A DNA stretch of 64,000 bases from Blattabacterium cuenoti (GTDB lineage Bacteria; Bacteroidota; Bacteroidia; Flavobacteriales; Blattabacteriaceae): NCBI RefSeq assembly GCF_014252395.1, contig NZ_CP059219.1, positions 110,610-174,609 on the forward strand, written 5' to 3'. A program made the position numbers and the translations under genes. The notes below the pieces were generated by a model. That model was not told the origin of the DNA and searched no databases. It saw only the letters and a program-made list of their open reading frames with translations. Every line of letters starts with the position of its first letter. Within the stretch, counting starts at the first letter, position 1. Of this stretch, positions 36,434 to 47,339 are shown one piece after another.

Positions 36434-37762
36434 ATGTTATATTATAGTTTAAAAAATAATAATAATTTTGTTTCTTTTGAAAAAGCTGTTTTAAAAGGAT
36501 TAGCTCCAGATGGAGGATTATATATACCAGAATATATTCCTATATTAAAAAAAAACTTTTTTGATCAAATTTATAATTATGATATTTTTACAATAGCTAT
36601 ATCTGTTATAAAACCTTATATAGGTAAATCTATACCAGATGAATATATATCTAATATTATTTACGATACTTTAAATTTTCCATTTCCTATGATAGAAATA
36701 CATGATAATATTAGAGTATTAGAGCTTTTTCATGGACCTACTTTAGCTTTTAAAGATGTTGGAGCTAAATTTATGTCCGAATGTTTAAGTTTTTTTTATA
36801 AAAAAATAGGAAAAAAAATAACAGTTTTAGTAGCTACTTCAGGAGATACTGGAGGAGCTGTTGCTAAAGGATTTCATAAAAAATTAGGAATTGAAGTTAT
36901 TATTTTATATCCATATAATGGAATTAGTTCATTACAAAAAAAACAAATTTCTTCTTTAGGAGATAATATATTAGCTATAGAAATTAATGGAAATTTTGAT
37001 GATTGTCAAAATATGGTTAAAAAAGCCTTTTTAGATAAAGAAATACAAAAAAAATATATTTTAACTTCGGCTAATTCTATCAATATAGCTAGATGGATAC
37101 CTCAAATGTTTTATTATTTTTTAGCTTATAGACAAATAATAATAGAAGAAAAAAAAAAACATCCTATAGAATTAATTTTTTCAGTTCCTAGCGGAAATTT
37201 TGGAAATATTTGTGCAGGTATGATGGCTAAAAAAATGGGGTTACCCATAAAGTTTTTTATAGCTTCTACAAATATTAATGATACTATTCCTAGATTTTTA
37301 AAATCAGGAAAATATAATCCTACTTCAGTCAAAAAAACTATATCAAATGCTATGGATATATCTAACCCCAGCAATTTTTCTCGTATATGGAACTTTTTAT
37401 ACAAAAAAAATATAATTGAACTAAAGAAAGTTTTATATTCTTATCAATTTACGGATAAAGAAACTATAGATATTATAGAAAAAGTATATAAAAAATATAA
37501 CTATATGTTAGATCCACATGGAGCTATTGGTTATTTAGGTCTTAAAAAATATTTACAAAAATTTAATAATACGTTATATAAAACTATTTTTTTAGAAACT
37601 GCTCATCCTATTAAATTTTTAGATAAAATGCCGTATTTTATACAAAAAAATATTGTATTTCCTAAACAAATGAAAACATTTTTTAATTCAAAAAGAAAAA
37701 TAAAAAAAATATCTATGATTAATAATTTTAACATATTTAAAAATTGGCTATTAGAAAAATAA
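36434..37762 (+). CDS. thrC: Threonine synthase
   Basis: A PLP enzyme converting phosphohomoserine to threonine, 442 residues. The PLP lysine is in HGPTLAFKDVGAKF near residue 110. The phosphate-binding loop ATSGDTGGAVAKGF and the SANSINIARWIPQMFYYF block identify the family. The C terminus is ordinary. It ends the thr operon, converging on thyA with 5 bases between stops. Threonine is an essential amino acid for insects, which fits a provisioning symbiont. Confidence 0.97.
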   Translation: MLYYSLKNNNNFVSFEKAVLKGLAPDGGLYIPEYIPILKKNFFDQIYNYDIFTIAISVIKPYIGKSIPDEYISNIIYDTLNFPFPMIEIHDNIRVLELFHGPTLAFKDVGAKFMSECLSFFYKKIGKKITVLVATSGDTGGAVAKGFHKKLGIEVIILYPYNGISSLQKKQISSLGDNILAIEINGNFDDCQNMVKKAFLDKEIQKKYILTSANSINIARWIPQMFYYFLAYRQIIIEEKKKHPIELIFSVPSGNFGNICAGMMAKKMGLPIKFFIASTNINDTIPRFLKSGKYNPTSVKKTISNAMDISNPSNFSRIWNFLYKKNIIELKKVLYSYQFTDKETIDIIEKVYKKYNYMLDPHGAIGYLGLKKYLQKFNNTLYKTIFLETAHPIKFLDKMPYFIQKNIVFPKQMKTFFNSKRKIKKISMINNFNIFKNWLLEK

Positions 37763-37767
37763 AAATT

Positions 37768-38562
37768 TTAAATAGCTACATCTCCTTTAATATGAGAAAA
37801 TGGATTATAATTTATTAATTTGAAATCTTCAAAAGAAAAATTAAAAATATTTTTTACAGATGGATTAAGAATCATTTTTGGTAATGGTCTTGGATTTCTA
37901 TTCATTTGTATTTTAACTTGTTTAATATGATTTTTATAAATATGAGCATCTCCAATAGTATGGATTAATTCTTTTTCTTTTAAATTAAGAGTTTTAGCTA
38001 ACATAGTTAATAATAATGCATAAGAAGCTATATTAAAAGGTAAACCAAGAAATATGTCTGCGCTTCTTTGATATAAAAGAAGTGATATATTTTTTTCTAA
38101 TACATAAAATTGAAATAGTGTATGACAAGGAGGAATTGACATTTTTTTAATCATTCCTACATTCCAAGAAGAAACTATTAAACGTCTTGAATTAGGTTTA
38201 GATTTAATTTCCTTAATAACATTAACTATTTGATCTATAAAATGACCTTCATAGGTAGGCCATCTTCTCCATTGCAATCCATATATTGGACCAAGATCTC
38301 CATTTTTATTTGCCCATTCATTCCAAATATATACTTTGTTTTCTTTTAAATATTGTATATTAGTATCTCCTTTTAAAAACCATAATAATTCATAAATAAT
38401 AGATTTTATATTTAATTTTTTTGTGGTTAAAAGAGGAAATCCTTTATTTAAATCAAATCTCATTTGATATCCAAATATACTTATTGTTCCTACTCCAGTA
38501 CGATCCTTTTTATATTTTCCATTTTTCAATACATTTTTTATTAAATTTAAGTATTGTTTCAT
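37768..38562 (-). CDS. thyA: Thymidylate synthase
   Basis: ThyA methylates dUMP to dTMP with methylene-THF. At 264 residues it is the standard size. Visible motifs: [21 protein letters not shown], the nucleophile in [14 protein letters not shown] (Cys near residue 146), [21 protein letters not shown] and DAHIYKNH. The upstream source of dUMP matters here because the dCMP deaminase gene in this window is frameshifted. Confidence 0.97.
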   Translation of the reverse strand: MKQYLNLIKNVLKNGKYKKDRTGVGTISIFGYQMRFDLNKGFPLLTTKKLNIKSIIYELLWFLKGDTNIQYLKENKVYIWNEWANKNGDLGPIYGLQWRRWPTYEGHFIDQIVNVIKEIKSKPNSRRLIVSSWNVGMIKKMSIPPCHTLFQFYVLEKNISLLLYQRSADIFLGLPFNIASYALLLTMLAKTLNLKEKELIHTIGDAHIYKNHIKQVKIQMNRNPRPLPKMILNPSVKNIFNFSFEDFKLINYNPFSHIKGDVAI

Positions 38563-38633
38563 AAACCTTATTTATAGTATTATTTTAATTAATTTAAAGA
38601 GTATTTTTGCATAAAAAAAAACATAAAAAAACT

Positions 38634-39569
38634 ATGAATCAAAAGGTTCTCTTCTTTTCTACAAGAAGTGGTTTAAAATTATCAGAAAATATAGCTTATT
38701 ATTATGGAGCTTTTCTTGGAAAAGTAAAATTTTTAGAATTTAGCGATGGAGAATATACTCCTTGTTTTGAACAATCCGTTCGTGGATCTAGAGTATTTTT
38801 GATAGGTTCAACTTTTACTCCAGTAGATAATTTAATGGAGCTATTATTAATGTGTGATGCTGCTCGTAGAGCTTCTGCTCATAATATAACACTTGTAATA
38901 CCATATTTTGGATGGGCGAGACAAGATCATAAAGATAAACCTAGAACTCCTATTGCTGCAAAACTTCTAGCAAATTTAATGGTTGCATCAGGAGCTACTA
39001 GAGTTATGACAATGGATTTACATGCGGATCAAATTCAAGGATTTTTTGATATACCTGTAGATCATTTATATGCATCTAGGATATTTATTGATTATATAAA
39101 AAAATTAAATATAGATCAATTAACTATAGCATCTCCAGATATGGGAGGAGCAAAAAGAGCTAGAAGCTATGCTGGATATTTAGGAACGGACGTAGTTATT
39201 TGTTATAAGGAAAGAAAAAAGGCGAATGAAATAGAATTCATGAATCTTATAGGAAATGTTAAAGGAAAAAATATTATACTTATAGATGATATGGTTGACA
39301 CAGCTGGAACTTTAACAGAGGCAGCCAATTTAATAAAACAACAAGGAGCTAAAAGTGTTAGAGCTATAGCAACTCATCCTGTTTTATCAGGAAATTCATA
39401 TGAAAAAATAAATAATTCTGCATTAGAAGAGTTAGTAATAACGGATACTATTCCTATAAAAAAAATAACATACAATAAGATTAAAGTTTTATCTTGTGCT
39501 CCTCTTTTTGCGGAAGTAATGCAGTCAGTACATAATGATGAATCTATTAGTAATAAATTTATTATATGA
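38634..39569 (+). CDS. prs: Ribose-phosphate pyrophosphokinase
   Basis: Makes PRPP, the shared substrate of the purine and pyrimidine genes found in this window. The ATG at 38634 gives 311 residues, the family norm; a TTG at 38607 gives nine extra lysine-rich residues and is rejected. Blocks: FSDGEYTPCFEQSVRGSRV, the DHKDKPRTPIAAKL flexible loop, MTMDLHADQIQGFF and the PRPP loop NIILIDDMVDTAGTL. Its stop TGA overlaps the rplY start by four bases. Confidence 0.96.
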   Translation: MNQKVLFFSTRSGLKLSENIAYYYGAFLGKVKFLEFSDGEYTPCFEQSVRGSRVFLIGSTFTPVDNLMELLLMCDAARRASAHNITLVIPYFGWARQDHKDKPRTPIAAKLLANLMVASGATRVMTMDLHADQIQGFFDIPVDHLYASRIFIDYIKKLNIDQLTIASPDMGGAKRARSYAGYLGTDVVICYKERKKANEIEFMNLIGNVKGKNIILIDDMVDTAGTLTEAANLIKQQGAKSVRAIATHPVLSGNSYEKINNSALEELVITDTIPIKKITYNKIKVLSCAPLFAEVMQSVHNDESISNKFII

Positions 39570-40210
39570 TTATGAAATATATAAATATATACGGAAAAAA
39601 AAGAAATACTGGAAAAAAAGCTATTCGTTTTATTAGACTTTCTAAAGAAATACCATGTATTTTATATGGAAAAAATATAAATATTCCATTTTCAACTTCA
39701 CTAGAACATTTAAAAAAAATAGTATATACTACAGAAGTTTATGGTGTATCTATTCAAATAGATGGATATAATAATTGTATAAATGCTATTCAAAAAGAAA
39801 TACAATTTGATCCTATTAGTGATCAAATATTACATGTAGATTTTTGTAAAATAGAAAAATTTAAACCTATAATATTAGAAATTCCAATAAAATCTTTCGG
39901 AAGACCTATTGGAGTTTCTAAAGGAGGAGAATATTATTCTGCAATAAAAAAATTAAAAATCAAAGCTTTTTCATATAATATACCAGAATACATAAAATTA
40001 AATGTTGATTTATTAGATATAGGAGATAGAATAACAGTTAAAAATTTATATAATGATAAATATACTATATTACATCCATCTAATACATTAATAGCAAGAG
40101 TAAAAAGTTCCAGAATAATTAAAGGATCTCAAGAAGAAAAACAAGAAAATAAAGATAACAAAGAAAACAAAGATAACAAAAATAACAAAGATAAAGAATT
40201 AAATAAATAA
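39566..40210 (+). CDS. rplY: 50S ribosomal protein L25/Ctc family
   Basis: Binds 5S rRNA. The 214-residue product is the long Ctc form: an N-terminal L25 domain (GKKAIRFIRLSKEIPCILYG, QKEIQFDPISDQILHVDFC) and a C-terminal beta domain (IPIKSFGRPIGVSKGG). The last ~30 residues are low-complexity Lys/Asn/Glu/Asp, encoded by short tandem repeats near 40150–40195. The start ATG overlaps the prs stop, with a second ATG six bases on; the end overlaps the tadA start by one base. Confidence 0.93.
   Translation: MIMKYINIYGKKRNTGKKAIRFIRLSKEIPCILYGKNINIPFSTSLEHLKKIVYTTEVYGVSIQIDGYNNCINAIQKEIQFDPISDQILHVDFCKIEKFKPIILEIPIKSFGRPIGVSKGGEYYSAIKKLKIKAFSYNIPEYIKLNVDLLDIGDRITVKNLYNDKYTILHPSNTLIARVKSSRIIKGSQEEKQENKDNKENKDNKNNKDKELNK
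40150..40195 (+). repeat. Short imperfect tandem repeat in the rplY tail
   Basis: The segment repeats the element AAAGATAACAAA with about an 18-base spacing, coding the NKD/NKE-rich tail of L25. It is the kind of low-complexity tract that grows by replication slippage. Confidence 0.6.
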
Positions 40211-40662
40211 TGTCTTTAGAATTTCAATTTATGAAAATTGCTTTAAAAGAAGCTTTTATTGCTTTTCATAAAAATGAAGTTCCTATAGGAGCAGTAATGA
40301 TACATAATAATATAGTAATAGCAAAGGCTCATAATTTAACTGAAACTTTAAATAAGGCTACTGCACATGCAGAAATGTTAGTAATAAATTTAGCTTCTAC
40401 TTATCTAAGTAAAAAATATATTGAAGAATGTACTTTATATGTCACATTAGAACCATGTATAATGTGTGCAGGGGCTTTATTTTGGTCTAAAATAGGAAAA
40501 GTTGTTTGTGGGGCTTATAATAAAAAAGGATTTTTATATTATGGAGTAAAATTACATCCAAAAACCATATTTGTATCTGGAATTATGAAAAAACAATGTA
40601 AATCTTTAATACAAAAATTTTTCTTTTTTAAAAGAATTCAAAAAAAAAAAAATAAAATATAA
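40210..40662 (+). CDS. tadA: tRNA-specific adenosine deaminase TadA
   Basis: Converts wobble A34 of tRNA-Arg to inosine. The 150-residue protein has the cytidine-deaminase-type zinc site: HAEMLVI (His and proton-shuttle Glu near residue 57) and EPCIMCAGALFWSKI (two Cys near 87–90). The start ATG overlaps the rplY stop (TAATG). The C-terminal codons lie in a run of 13 A (40640–40652), so a one-base slip would change only the last few residues. Confidence 0.93.
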   Translation: MSLEFQFMKIALKEAFIAFHKNEVPIGAVMIHNNIVIAKAHNLTETLNKATAHAEMLVINLASTYLSKKYIEECTLYVTLEPCIMCAGALFWSKIGKVVCGAYNKKGFLYYGVKLHPKTIFVSGIMKKQCKSLIQKFFFFKRIQKKKNKI

Positions 40663-40663
40663 T

Positions 40664-41359
40664 TTAAATAAGTACTTTTTTCTTTTTTTTTATTTTTAAT
40701 TTAAAAATTATAGGTAATGTTGTAGTAAATACTATTAATAAAATAATCCATTCAAGATGATTTTTTAATTCAGGAAAACTTTTGTCTAAATAATGTCCAG
40801 ATAACATAATAGAAAAAGTCCAAGCAAGAGCCCCTATAATATTATATATCATAAATTTTTTAAATTCAATGCGAATTGCTCCTGCTACAATAGGAGCAAA
40901 AGAACGAAACATAGGTAGAAAACGACTCATAATAAGTGCAGTTGTTTTATATTTATTATAAAATAATTTTGCTATAATAAGATGTTTTTTTCTAAAAAAA
41001 AAGGAATCTTTTTTTTTATATAGTAATTTTCCAGATTTATATCCTAACCAATATCCTTGCATATTACCAAGAATAGCTACTAATGCAACAATTAAAATAA
41101 TAACAAAAAAAGGTACGTTATAAAAATTTTTACATAAATCTTTTCCAAAGATGCCAGCAGTAAATAATAAAGAATCTCCTGGTAAAAAAAAACCTATAAA
41201 AAATCCAGTTTCTGCAAAAACAATTGCTAAAAGAATAAACAAAGCTGTATTTCCGAAATATAAAAAAATCCATCTAGGATTAAATAAATGTTGAAAAAAA
41301 TCCCATAAATCTAACATTATACAAATATGATAATGAAAGATAAAATTAAATGTTTCCAT
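40664..41359 (-). CDS. DedA/SNARE-associated family membrane protein
   Basis: A membrane protein of up to 231 residues with four to five hydrophobic helices. The DedA core is visible: FAETGFFIGFFLPGDSLLFTAG, and MSRFLPMFRSFAPIVAGAIRIEFKKFMIYN in adjoining blocks. The family acts in lipid carrier recycling and membrane homeostasis; the substrate here is unknown. The start is uncertain. ATG 41359 is directly preceded by 14 A, while ATG 41317 gives 217 residues and removes an N terminus unlike the family. Confidence 0.88.
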   Translation of the reverse strand: METFNFIFHYHICIMLDLWDFFQHLFNPRWIFLYFGNTALFILLAIVFAETGFFIGFFLPGDSLLFTAGIFGKDLCKNFYNVPFFVIILIVALVAILGNMQGYWLGYKSGKLLYKKKDSFFFRKKHLIIAKLFYNKYKTTALIMSRFLPMFRSFAPIVAGAIRIEFKKFMIYNIIGALAWTFSIMLSGHYLDKSFPELKNHLEWIILLIVFTTTLPIIFKLKIKKKKKVLI

Positions 41360-41435
41360 TTTTTTTTTTTTTTCTAATAATATTTAAGAAATAAACTTTA
41401 AAAAAATATATATTTTTAACAAAATATGTTTTTTT

Positions 41436-41555
41436 ATGGAGTATTTATCCAAATTTATTAATATTTTAGAATGGATACCTAATATATTATTTATAATAGC
41501 CGGTTTTATATTTATAATTTTTTGGTTATATCAAATATTTTATTTTATTGATTAA
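41436..41555 (+). CDS. Small single-pass membrane protein, unrecognised
   Basis: An ATG at 41436 opens a 39-codon frame ending TAA 41553–41555. The product begins MEYLSKFINILEWIPN, has one hydrophobic helix (about residues 17–34) with conserved-looking W, N, G and WLYQ positions, and ends YFID. It overlaps the upstream TTG option for aroB and ends 37 bases before the aroB ATG. It loosely resembles small flavobacterial membrane proteins with a terminal WxxQ...D pattern, but I cannot name a family with confidence. Confidence 0.4.
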   Translation: MEYLSKFINILEWIPNILFIIAGFIFIIFWLYQIFYFID

Positions 41556-41592
41556 TAAAAAATTGGTTACTTTTGTTAATAATAGAATTATA

Positions 41593-42663
41593 ATGAAAAA
41601 AGATGGAGTGGGTATCTACTTCAATAATAAAGCTTATGAAGTATTAGAATCTTATCTATTAACCCAAATAGATTCCATAAAAAATACATTTATTTTAGTA
41701 GATAATTTTACTTATATACATTGTATTCCTGTTATTTATTCTCATATAGATATTTTAAAAAATTCTAATATTATTCAGATTAAATCAGGAGAAAAAGAAA
41801 AAAATATTTATACATGTATTAAAATATGTAAAAATTTAGAAAAATTAAAAGCAAATAGAAAAAGTTTAATCCTAAATCTAGGAGGAGGTGTTATAACAGA
41901 TATTGGTGGATTTGTTGCTTCTATATTTAAAAGAGGTATACGTTTTGTCAATATACCTACTACTTTGTTAGGAATGGTAGATGCTGCTATAGGATATAAA
42001 ACTGGAATCAATTTAGATTCTATTAAAAATGAAATAGGATCTTTTTATATTCCAGAATTATTAATTATAGATACTCATTTTTTAAATACATTATCTAATG
42101 AAGATTTTTTTTCTGGAATGGCTGAAATGTTTAAACATGGATTGATAGCAGATAAAAATTTTTGGATAGAATTAAAGGAAAATAGTAAAAAAAATATAAA
42201 AAAAAATGAAAAAACGTGGAATAATTTGATTTTTAAATCAATATCAATTAAACAAAAAATTGTAGAAAAAGATCCTAAAGAAAAAGGACTAAGAAAAATA
42301 CTAAATTTTGGACATACTATTGGACATGCTATAGAAAGTTATTTTATGAATAAAAATAAAATAAAAATGTTACACGGTGTAGCTATAGCAATGGGAATGG
42401 TTTTTGAATCATGGATTTCTAGTAAAATAAATGGATTATCTATAGATGAATATGAAGAAATTAAATCTATATTTTCTATTTTATATCCAATACATGAAAA
42501 AAATTATTCTAATATAGATATTAATGAAATATTTAAGATCATGGAATATGATAAAAAAAATGAAAAAAATAAAATTCTATTTTCTTTATTAAAAAAAATA
42601 GGTAATTGTTCTTACAATTGTCAAGTACCTTATTCTCTAATTAAAGAAAGTTTTTTAAATTAA
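41593..42663 (+). CDS. aroB: 3-dehydroquinate synthase
   Basis: Second step of the shikimate pathway, making dehydroquinate from DAHP with NAD and zinc. The ATG at 41593 gives 356 residues, typical for the family; a TTG at 41548 would add 15 and overlap the small membrane ORF. Motifs: LNLGGGVITDIGGFVASIFKRGI, PTTLLGMVDAAIGYKTGIN, GMAEMFKHGLI and the zinc-binding LNFGHTIGHAIES and LHGVAIAMGM. It suggests aromatic amino acid synthesis is retained. Confidence 0.95.
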   Translation: MKKDGVGIYFNNKAYEVLESYLLTQIDSIKNTFILVDNFTYIHCIPVIYSHIDILKNSNIIQIKSGEKEKNIYTCIKICKNLEKLKANRKSLILNLGGGVITDIGGFVASIFKRGIRFVNIPTTLLGMVDAAIGYKTGINLDSIKNEIGSFYIPELLIIDTHFLNTLSNEDFFSGMAEMFKHGLIADKNFWIELKENSKKNIKKNEKTWNNLIFKSISIKQKIVEKDPKEKGLRKILNFGHTIGHAIESYFMNKNKIKMLHGVAIAMGMVFESWISSKINGLSIDEYEEIKSIFSILYPIHEKNYSNIDINEIFKIMEYDKKNEKNKILFSLLKKIGNCSYNCQVPYSLIKESFLN

Positions 42664-42727
42664 AAATCTTAATTTTTTATTAATTCATTAATATTCTTTA
42701 TATTTTAAAAAAATCACGTTTATAAAA

Positions 42728-45187
42728 ATGAGTGAAAGTGAAGGAGAGAAATTGATTCCTATAAATATTGAAGATGAAATGAAATCATCTTACATAGACT
42801 ATTCTATGTCTGTAATTGTATCTAGAGCACTTCCTGATGTTAGAGACGGATTAAAACCTGTACATAGAAGAGTTCTTTATGGAATGTATCAATTGGGTAT
42901 TATTTCTAATAGTTCTTATAAAAAATCAGCTCGTATTGTTGGAGAAGTATTAGGAAAATATCATCCACATGGAGATGTTTCTGTTTATGATACTATGGTC
43001 CGTATGGCTCAAAAATGGACTATTCGTTATCCTTTAGTAGATGGTCAGGGAAACTTTGGTTCATTAGATGCGGATCCACCTGCAGCTATGCGTTACACAG
43101 AAGTAAGAATGAAAAAAATTTCTGAAGAAATGTTGTTGGATATTAAAAAAGAAACGGTAGATATGCAATTAAATTTTGATGATTCTTTAAAAGAACCAAA
43201 AGTTTTACCTACACGTATTCCTAATCTTATAATTAATGGAACTTCAGGTATAGCAGTTGGAATGGCTACTAATATTCCTCCTCATAATCTTAAAGAAACA
43301 ATAAACGCTATTTGTGCTTATATTGATAATGATAATAATTTATCTATAGAACAGATAATAAAATATATAAAAGCTCCAGATTTTCCAACAGGTGGAATAA
43401 TTTATGGATATGATGGAGTAAAAAAAGCTTTTCATACTGGAAGAGGACGTATTGTTTTACGTGCAAAAGTTCATTTAGAAGATCTTCAAGGAAGACAATG
43501 TATTATAGTAGATGAAATTCCCTATCAAGTAAATAAATCTGATATGATAGCTAAAACTGTTCTCTTAATGAAAGAAGGAAAAATGGAAGGTATTTATCAA
43601 ATTCGTGATGAATCAGATAGAAATGGATTACGTATTGTCTATATACTTAAGCAAAATGTAAATACTAATATTATATTAAATAAATTATTTCAATACACAC
43701 CTTTACAAACTTATTTTAATGTAAATAATATAGCATTAGTTAATGGAAAACCTGTTCAATTAAATATAAAAAATCTTATTCAATATTTTGTAGATCATAG
43801 ACATGATGTTATTATTCGTCGTACTAAATACGAATTAAAAAAATGTAAATATCGTGTTCATATTTTAATGGGATTTTTGAAAATATTAGATCATTTGAAT
43901 ATAATGATTCAATTAATTAAAGGAGCACATAATCATAATGATGCTTGTAATAAATTAATTAAAAAATTTGAAATATCTGAAGATCAATCTAAATCTATTT
44001 TAGATATGCGTTTACAAAATTTAACTTCTTTAGAACGAAATAAATTGAAAAAAGAATATGAAAAATTAATCAAAAAAATAGATATATTAAAAAATATATT
44101 AATTAAATATTCTGTAAGAACTCAAATTATCAAGGAAGAACTTTTAGATATTAAAAATAAATATCAAGATATACGTCGTACTAAGATTGATTATTATGGA
44201 AATAAAGTAAACATAGAAGATTTAATTGAAGATGAACAAGTAGTACTTACTATTTCTCATGCAGGATATATTAAAAGAACATCTTTATCAGAATATAAAA
44301 GACAAGGAAGAGGAGGTATAGGAAATAGAGGTGCTACAGCTAGAGAATCAGATTTTTTCAAACATTTACTCATAGCTACTAATCATCAATATTTACTTTT
44401 ATTTACAGAAAAAGGAAAATGTTTTTGGTTAAGAGTATACGAAATTCCAGAAGGATCCAAAATATCTAAAGGAAGAGCTATACAAAATATTATTCATCTT
44501 CAACATGATGATAAAGTTAATGCTTATATTTTAACTAGAGATCTTTCTAATAAAAATTATATTAAAGGTCATTATGTTATGATGGTCACTCAAAAAGGTA
44601 TAATTAAGAAAACATCTTTAGAAAATTATTCTAGACCTAGAAAACATGGTATTAATGCTATTATTATTCGTAAAGAAGATTCTTTATTAGAGGCTATTTT
44701 AACTAAAGGAGATAGTCATGTTTTCATTGCTTTAAAAAGTGGAAGAATAATTCGTTTTTCAGAAAAAAAAGTTCGTTCCACTGGAAGAACTTCTTATGGA
44801 GTTATAGGTATTAATTTTACTAAAGATATGGTTATTGGTATGATATGTGTAGAAAGTAAAGAAAAAGGATATTTATTAGTAGTTTCTGAAAAAGGATTCG
44901 GTAAAAGATCTAATATAAAAGATTATCGTATAACTAATCGTGGAGGAAAAGGAATAAAAACAATACACATTACTAAAAAAACAGGGAGTTTAATTTCTAT
45001 AAAACATGTAACGGATCAAGATGATTTAATGATTATTAAAAAATCTGGAATTATGATACGCATATCTATATCTGATATACGAGTAATGGGTAGAGCTACT
45101 CAAGGAGTGAGATTAATTAATTTAAAAGAGAATGATGCTATAGCTGATGTAGCAAAAGTTTATAAACCTATTATGGGTTTTCGTTAA
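42728..45187 (+). CDS. gyrA: DNA gyrase subunit A
   Basis: The 819-residue breakage-reunion subunit. The N-terminal domain shows [30 protein letters not shown] in adjoining blocks, [17 protein letters not shown], and the catalytic Tyr in [10 protein letters not shown] near residue 122. The C-terminal beta-pinwheel has a GyrA-box-like RQGRGGIG, which favours gyrase over topoisomerase IV. It follows aroB after 64 bases. Its end overlaps the facing protease gene by 17 bases. Confidence 0.94.
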   Translation: MSESEGEKLIPINIEDEMKSSYIDYSMSVIVSRALPDVRDGLKPVHRRVLYGMYQLGIISNSSYKKSARIVGEVLGKYHPHGDVSVYDTMVRMAQKWTIRYPLVDGQGNFGSLDADPPAAMRYTEVRMKKISEEMLLDIKKETVDMQLNFDDSLKEPKVLPTRIPNLIINGTSGIAVGMATNIPPHNLKETINAICAYIDNDNNLSIEQIIKYIKAPDFPTGGIIYGYDGVKKAFHTGRGRIVLRAKVHLEDLQGRQCIIVDEIPYQVNKSDMIAKTVLLMKEGKMEGIYQIRDESDRNGLRIVYILKQNVNTNIILNKLFQYTPLQTYFNVNNIALVNGKPVQLNIKNLIQYFVDHRHDVIIRRTKYELKKCKYRVHILMGFLKILDHLNIMIQLIKGAHNHNDACNKLIKKFEISEDQSKSILDMRLQNLTSLERNKLKKEYEKLIKKIDILKNILIKYSVRTQIIKEELLDIKNKYQDIRRTKIDYYGNKVNIEDLIEDEQVVLTISHAGYIKRTSLSEYKRQGRGGIGNRGATARESDFFKHLLIATNHQYLLLFTEKGKCFWLRVYEIPEGSKISKGRAIQNIIHLQHDDKVNAYILTRDLSNKNYIKGHYVMMVTQKGIIKKTSLENYSRPRKHGINAIIIRKEDSLLEAILTKGDSHVFIALKSGRIIRFSEKKVRSTGRTSYGVIGINFTKDMVIGMICVESKEKGYLLVVSEKGFGKRSNIKDYRITNRGGKGIKTIHITKKTGSLISIKHVTDQDDLMIIKKSGIMIRISISDIRVMGRATQGVRLINLKENDAIADVAKVYKPIMGFR

Positions 45188-47264
45188 AATCACCTAATAT
45201 ATTGACACATTCTGATATATAAAAATCTTTTTTTATATTTTTTATCCATTCTTTTTCTTCTTCCAATTCATTTTTGTTCACAATAATTTTATAAGATGGA
45301 GGAAAGGCACGTAATCCATATATATTAAAATTATTTCTTAATTTTTTAAAATTTTCATTTCTTTTTTTTATTCTTATATATTCATTATAAAATTCTTTCC
45401 AGTTTAAGGAAAAACTATTTATTCTTAAAATTTTTTTTTCTAATGATTGCATAGCTTTATAAATAGTCATAAAATCCTTTTTTTTTTTTAATAGAATAAT
45501 ATTTTTATGCTTAATTTTATCTAAATTTTTATCACTATTCCAATAATGAAAATCTATAGAATCTATAGAGTCCCATCTCATAGAATTTTGGTAATTTTTT
45601 TCCATCATTTTTAATGTTGTTGTATTACTTGGAATAATTATATCTGAATTAACTCCTTTTAATTGAGTGGAACTACCATTAACACGATAAAATTTATTGA
45701 TAGTAAATTTTAAAGAACCTAATTCTTTATTAAAAAATAAAAATTTATTTAATGGATAAATAGTTTGAACTGTTCCTTTACCATATGTTTGACTACTTCC
45801 AACAATAATTCCTCTTTTATAATCTGCTATAGATGCAGCAAAAATTTCGGAAGCAGAAGCTGATAATTCATTAACAAGAACTACAAGTGGTCCTTTCCAT
45901 AAAATTTCATGATTACTATTTTTTATCTTTTTTTTACTATAAAATTTACTACCTATTTGAACAATAGGAACTTTCCCCAAGAAAAAACCAGCAATATTTA
46001 TTACTACGTCTAAAGAACCTCCTCCATTATTTCTTATATCTATAAGAATACCTTTAATATTTTCTTTTTTGAATTTTTTAATAATTTTTTTAATGTCTTT
46101 AGCCGCATTTCTTCCATTTTTATTTTCAGGGTTAAAATAAAATACAGGTAAACATATTAAACCATATTTATTTTTATTTTTATCAGATATTATTACACTT
46201 TTAGCAAAAATTTCCTTTTTTTCTATGATATCTCTAGTAAGAATTACTTCTTGTAAAGATCCATCTTTCTTTTGAAGAGTTAATTTAACTTTACTACCTT
46301 TTTTTCCTCTTATTAAACGAATAGAATTTTCCAATAACATACCTACAATATTTTTAGATTCATAGTTTATATTTTTAGCTACTCTTATAATTTTATCTCC
46401 TATTTCTATTTTTTTATTTTTCCATGTAGGTCCACCAACAATAATTTTCATTATTGTTGCATATCCTTTTTCATCTTTTAATTCTACACCTATTCCTTCT
46501 ATTTGTCCAGATATGTTTAAATCAAAAATTTCTTTTTCTTTAGGAGATAAATAATTAGTATGAGGATCATATTGATATGTGATAGTATTAACATACATAG
46601 AAAACCAATCGAATTCTTTTTTTTGATTTAATATTCTAAAATATTTTTTTATATGTTCTTCTACTTTTTTTCTATATTTTTTTTCTTCATTAAAAAACGC
46701 ATTTTTCCAAGTTTTTTTTTTATAATTTTTTAATATATTTGATTTTGAATTTATTATTTCTAATAAAGTTAAATACTTTAAATATTTTCTCCATTTTTCA
46801 ACACATTCTTTTTTATTTTTTGAAAAATAATAATTTTTTTCTCCAAAAAAATAAATTTCCTTTTTATTAAAATTAAAAGGTTTCTTTAATATGTTATTAC
46901 ATATAAATTCTGCTTCTTTTATTCTTTGATAAAAACGTTTGATAATGATCTTAAAGAAGGTAGAATCACCATGAATCCAAAAATCATCTATTTTTTCTTT
47001 GTATAAAGAAAGATCTTCTATATCTTTTTGTATAAAAAAACGTTTTTGATTATCTAATTTTTCAAAAAATTTATTATATACTTTTTTTGAAAATTGATTA
47101 TTAATAAGAATAGGATTAGGATGTAAAAAGTAAAGTGTATTATATATTGTTTTAAGTATTATATGATGTTTTTCTTTTTCTACTAATGGAGAACAAAAAC
47201 TAAATAGAAAAATGATAAAAAAACAGATTATTATATGTTTAATTTTTTTTATTTTAGTATTCAC
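45171..47264 (-). CDS. prc: Carboxy-terminal processing protease (Prc/tail-specific, S41)
   Basis: A 697-residue periplasmic protease. The N terminus has a signal peptide or lipoprotein-like segment (basic KIKKIK then hydrophobic, ending FSFCS; the Cys is at residue 24). A PDZ domain follows around [22 protein letters not shown]. The S41 core shows [22 protein letters not shown] in two blocks and the Ser–Lys dyad in [14 protein letters not shown] and [16 protein letters not shown]-terminal DUF3340-like region completes a Prc-sized protein. Such enzymes trim or degrade envelope proteins. Confidence 0.93.
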   Translation of the reverse strand: MNTKIKKIKHIIICFFIIFLFSFCSPLVEKEKHHIILKTIYNTLYFLHPNPILINNQFSKKVYNKFFEKLDNQKRFFIQKDIEDLSLYKEKIDDFWIHGDSTFFKIIIKRFYQRIKEAEFICNNILKKPFNFNKKEIYFFGEKNYYFSKNKKECVEKWRKYLKYLTLLEIINSKSNILKNYKKKTWKNAFFNEEKKYRKKVEEHIKKYFRILNQKKEFDWFSMYVNTITYQYDPHTNYLSPKEKEIFDLNISGQIEGIGVELKDEKGYATIMKIIVGGPTWKNKKIEIGDKIIRVAKNINYESKNIVGMLLENSIRLIRGKKGSKVKLTLQKKDGSLQEVILTRDIIEKKEIFAKSVIISDKNKNKYGLICLPVFYFNPENKNGRNAAKDIKKIIKKFKKENIKGILIDIRNNGGGSLDVVINIAGFFLGKVPIVQIGSKFYSKKKIKNSNHEILWKGPLVVLVNELSASASEIFAASIADYKRGIIVGSSQTYGKGTVQTIYPLNKFLFFNKELGSLKFTINKFYRVNGSSTQLKGVNSDIIIPSNTTTLKMMEKNYQNSMRWDSIDSIDFHYWNSDKNLDKIKHKNIILLKKKKDFMTIYKAMQSLEKKILRINSFSLNWKEFYNEYIRIKKRNENFKKLRNNFNIYGLRAFPPSYKIIVNKNELEEEKEWIKNIKKDFYISECVNILGDFNENP

Positions 47265-47339
47265 AATTATTTTTGTATGTTTTATTAAACAAAAACAGTA
47301 ATAAAATTACTATAAATATTTTAGCTTTCTTTTCTAAAA

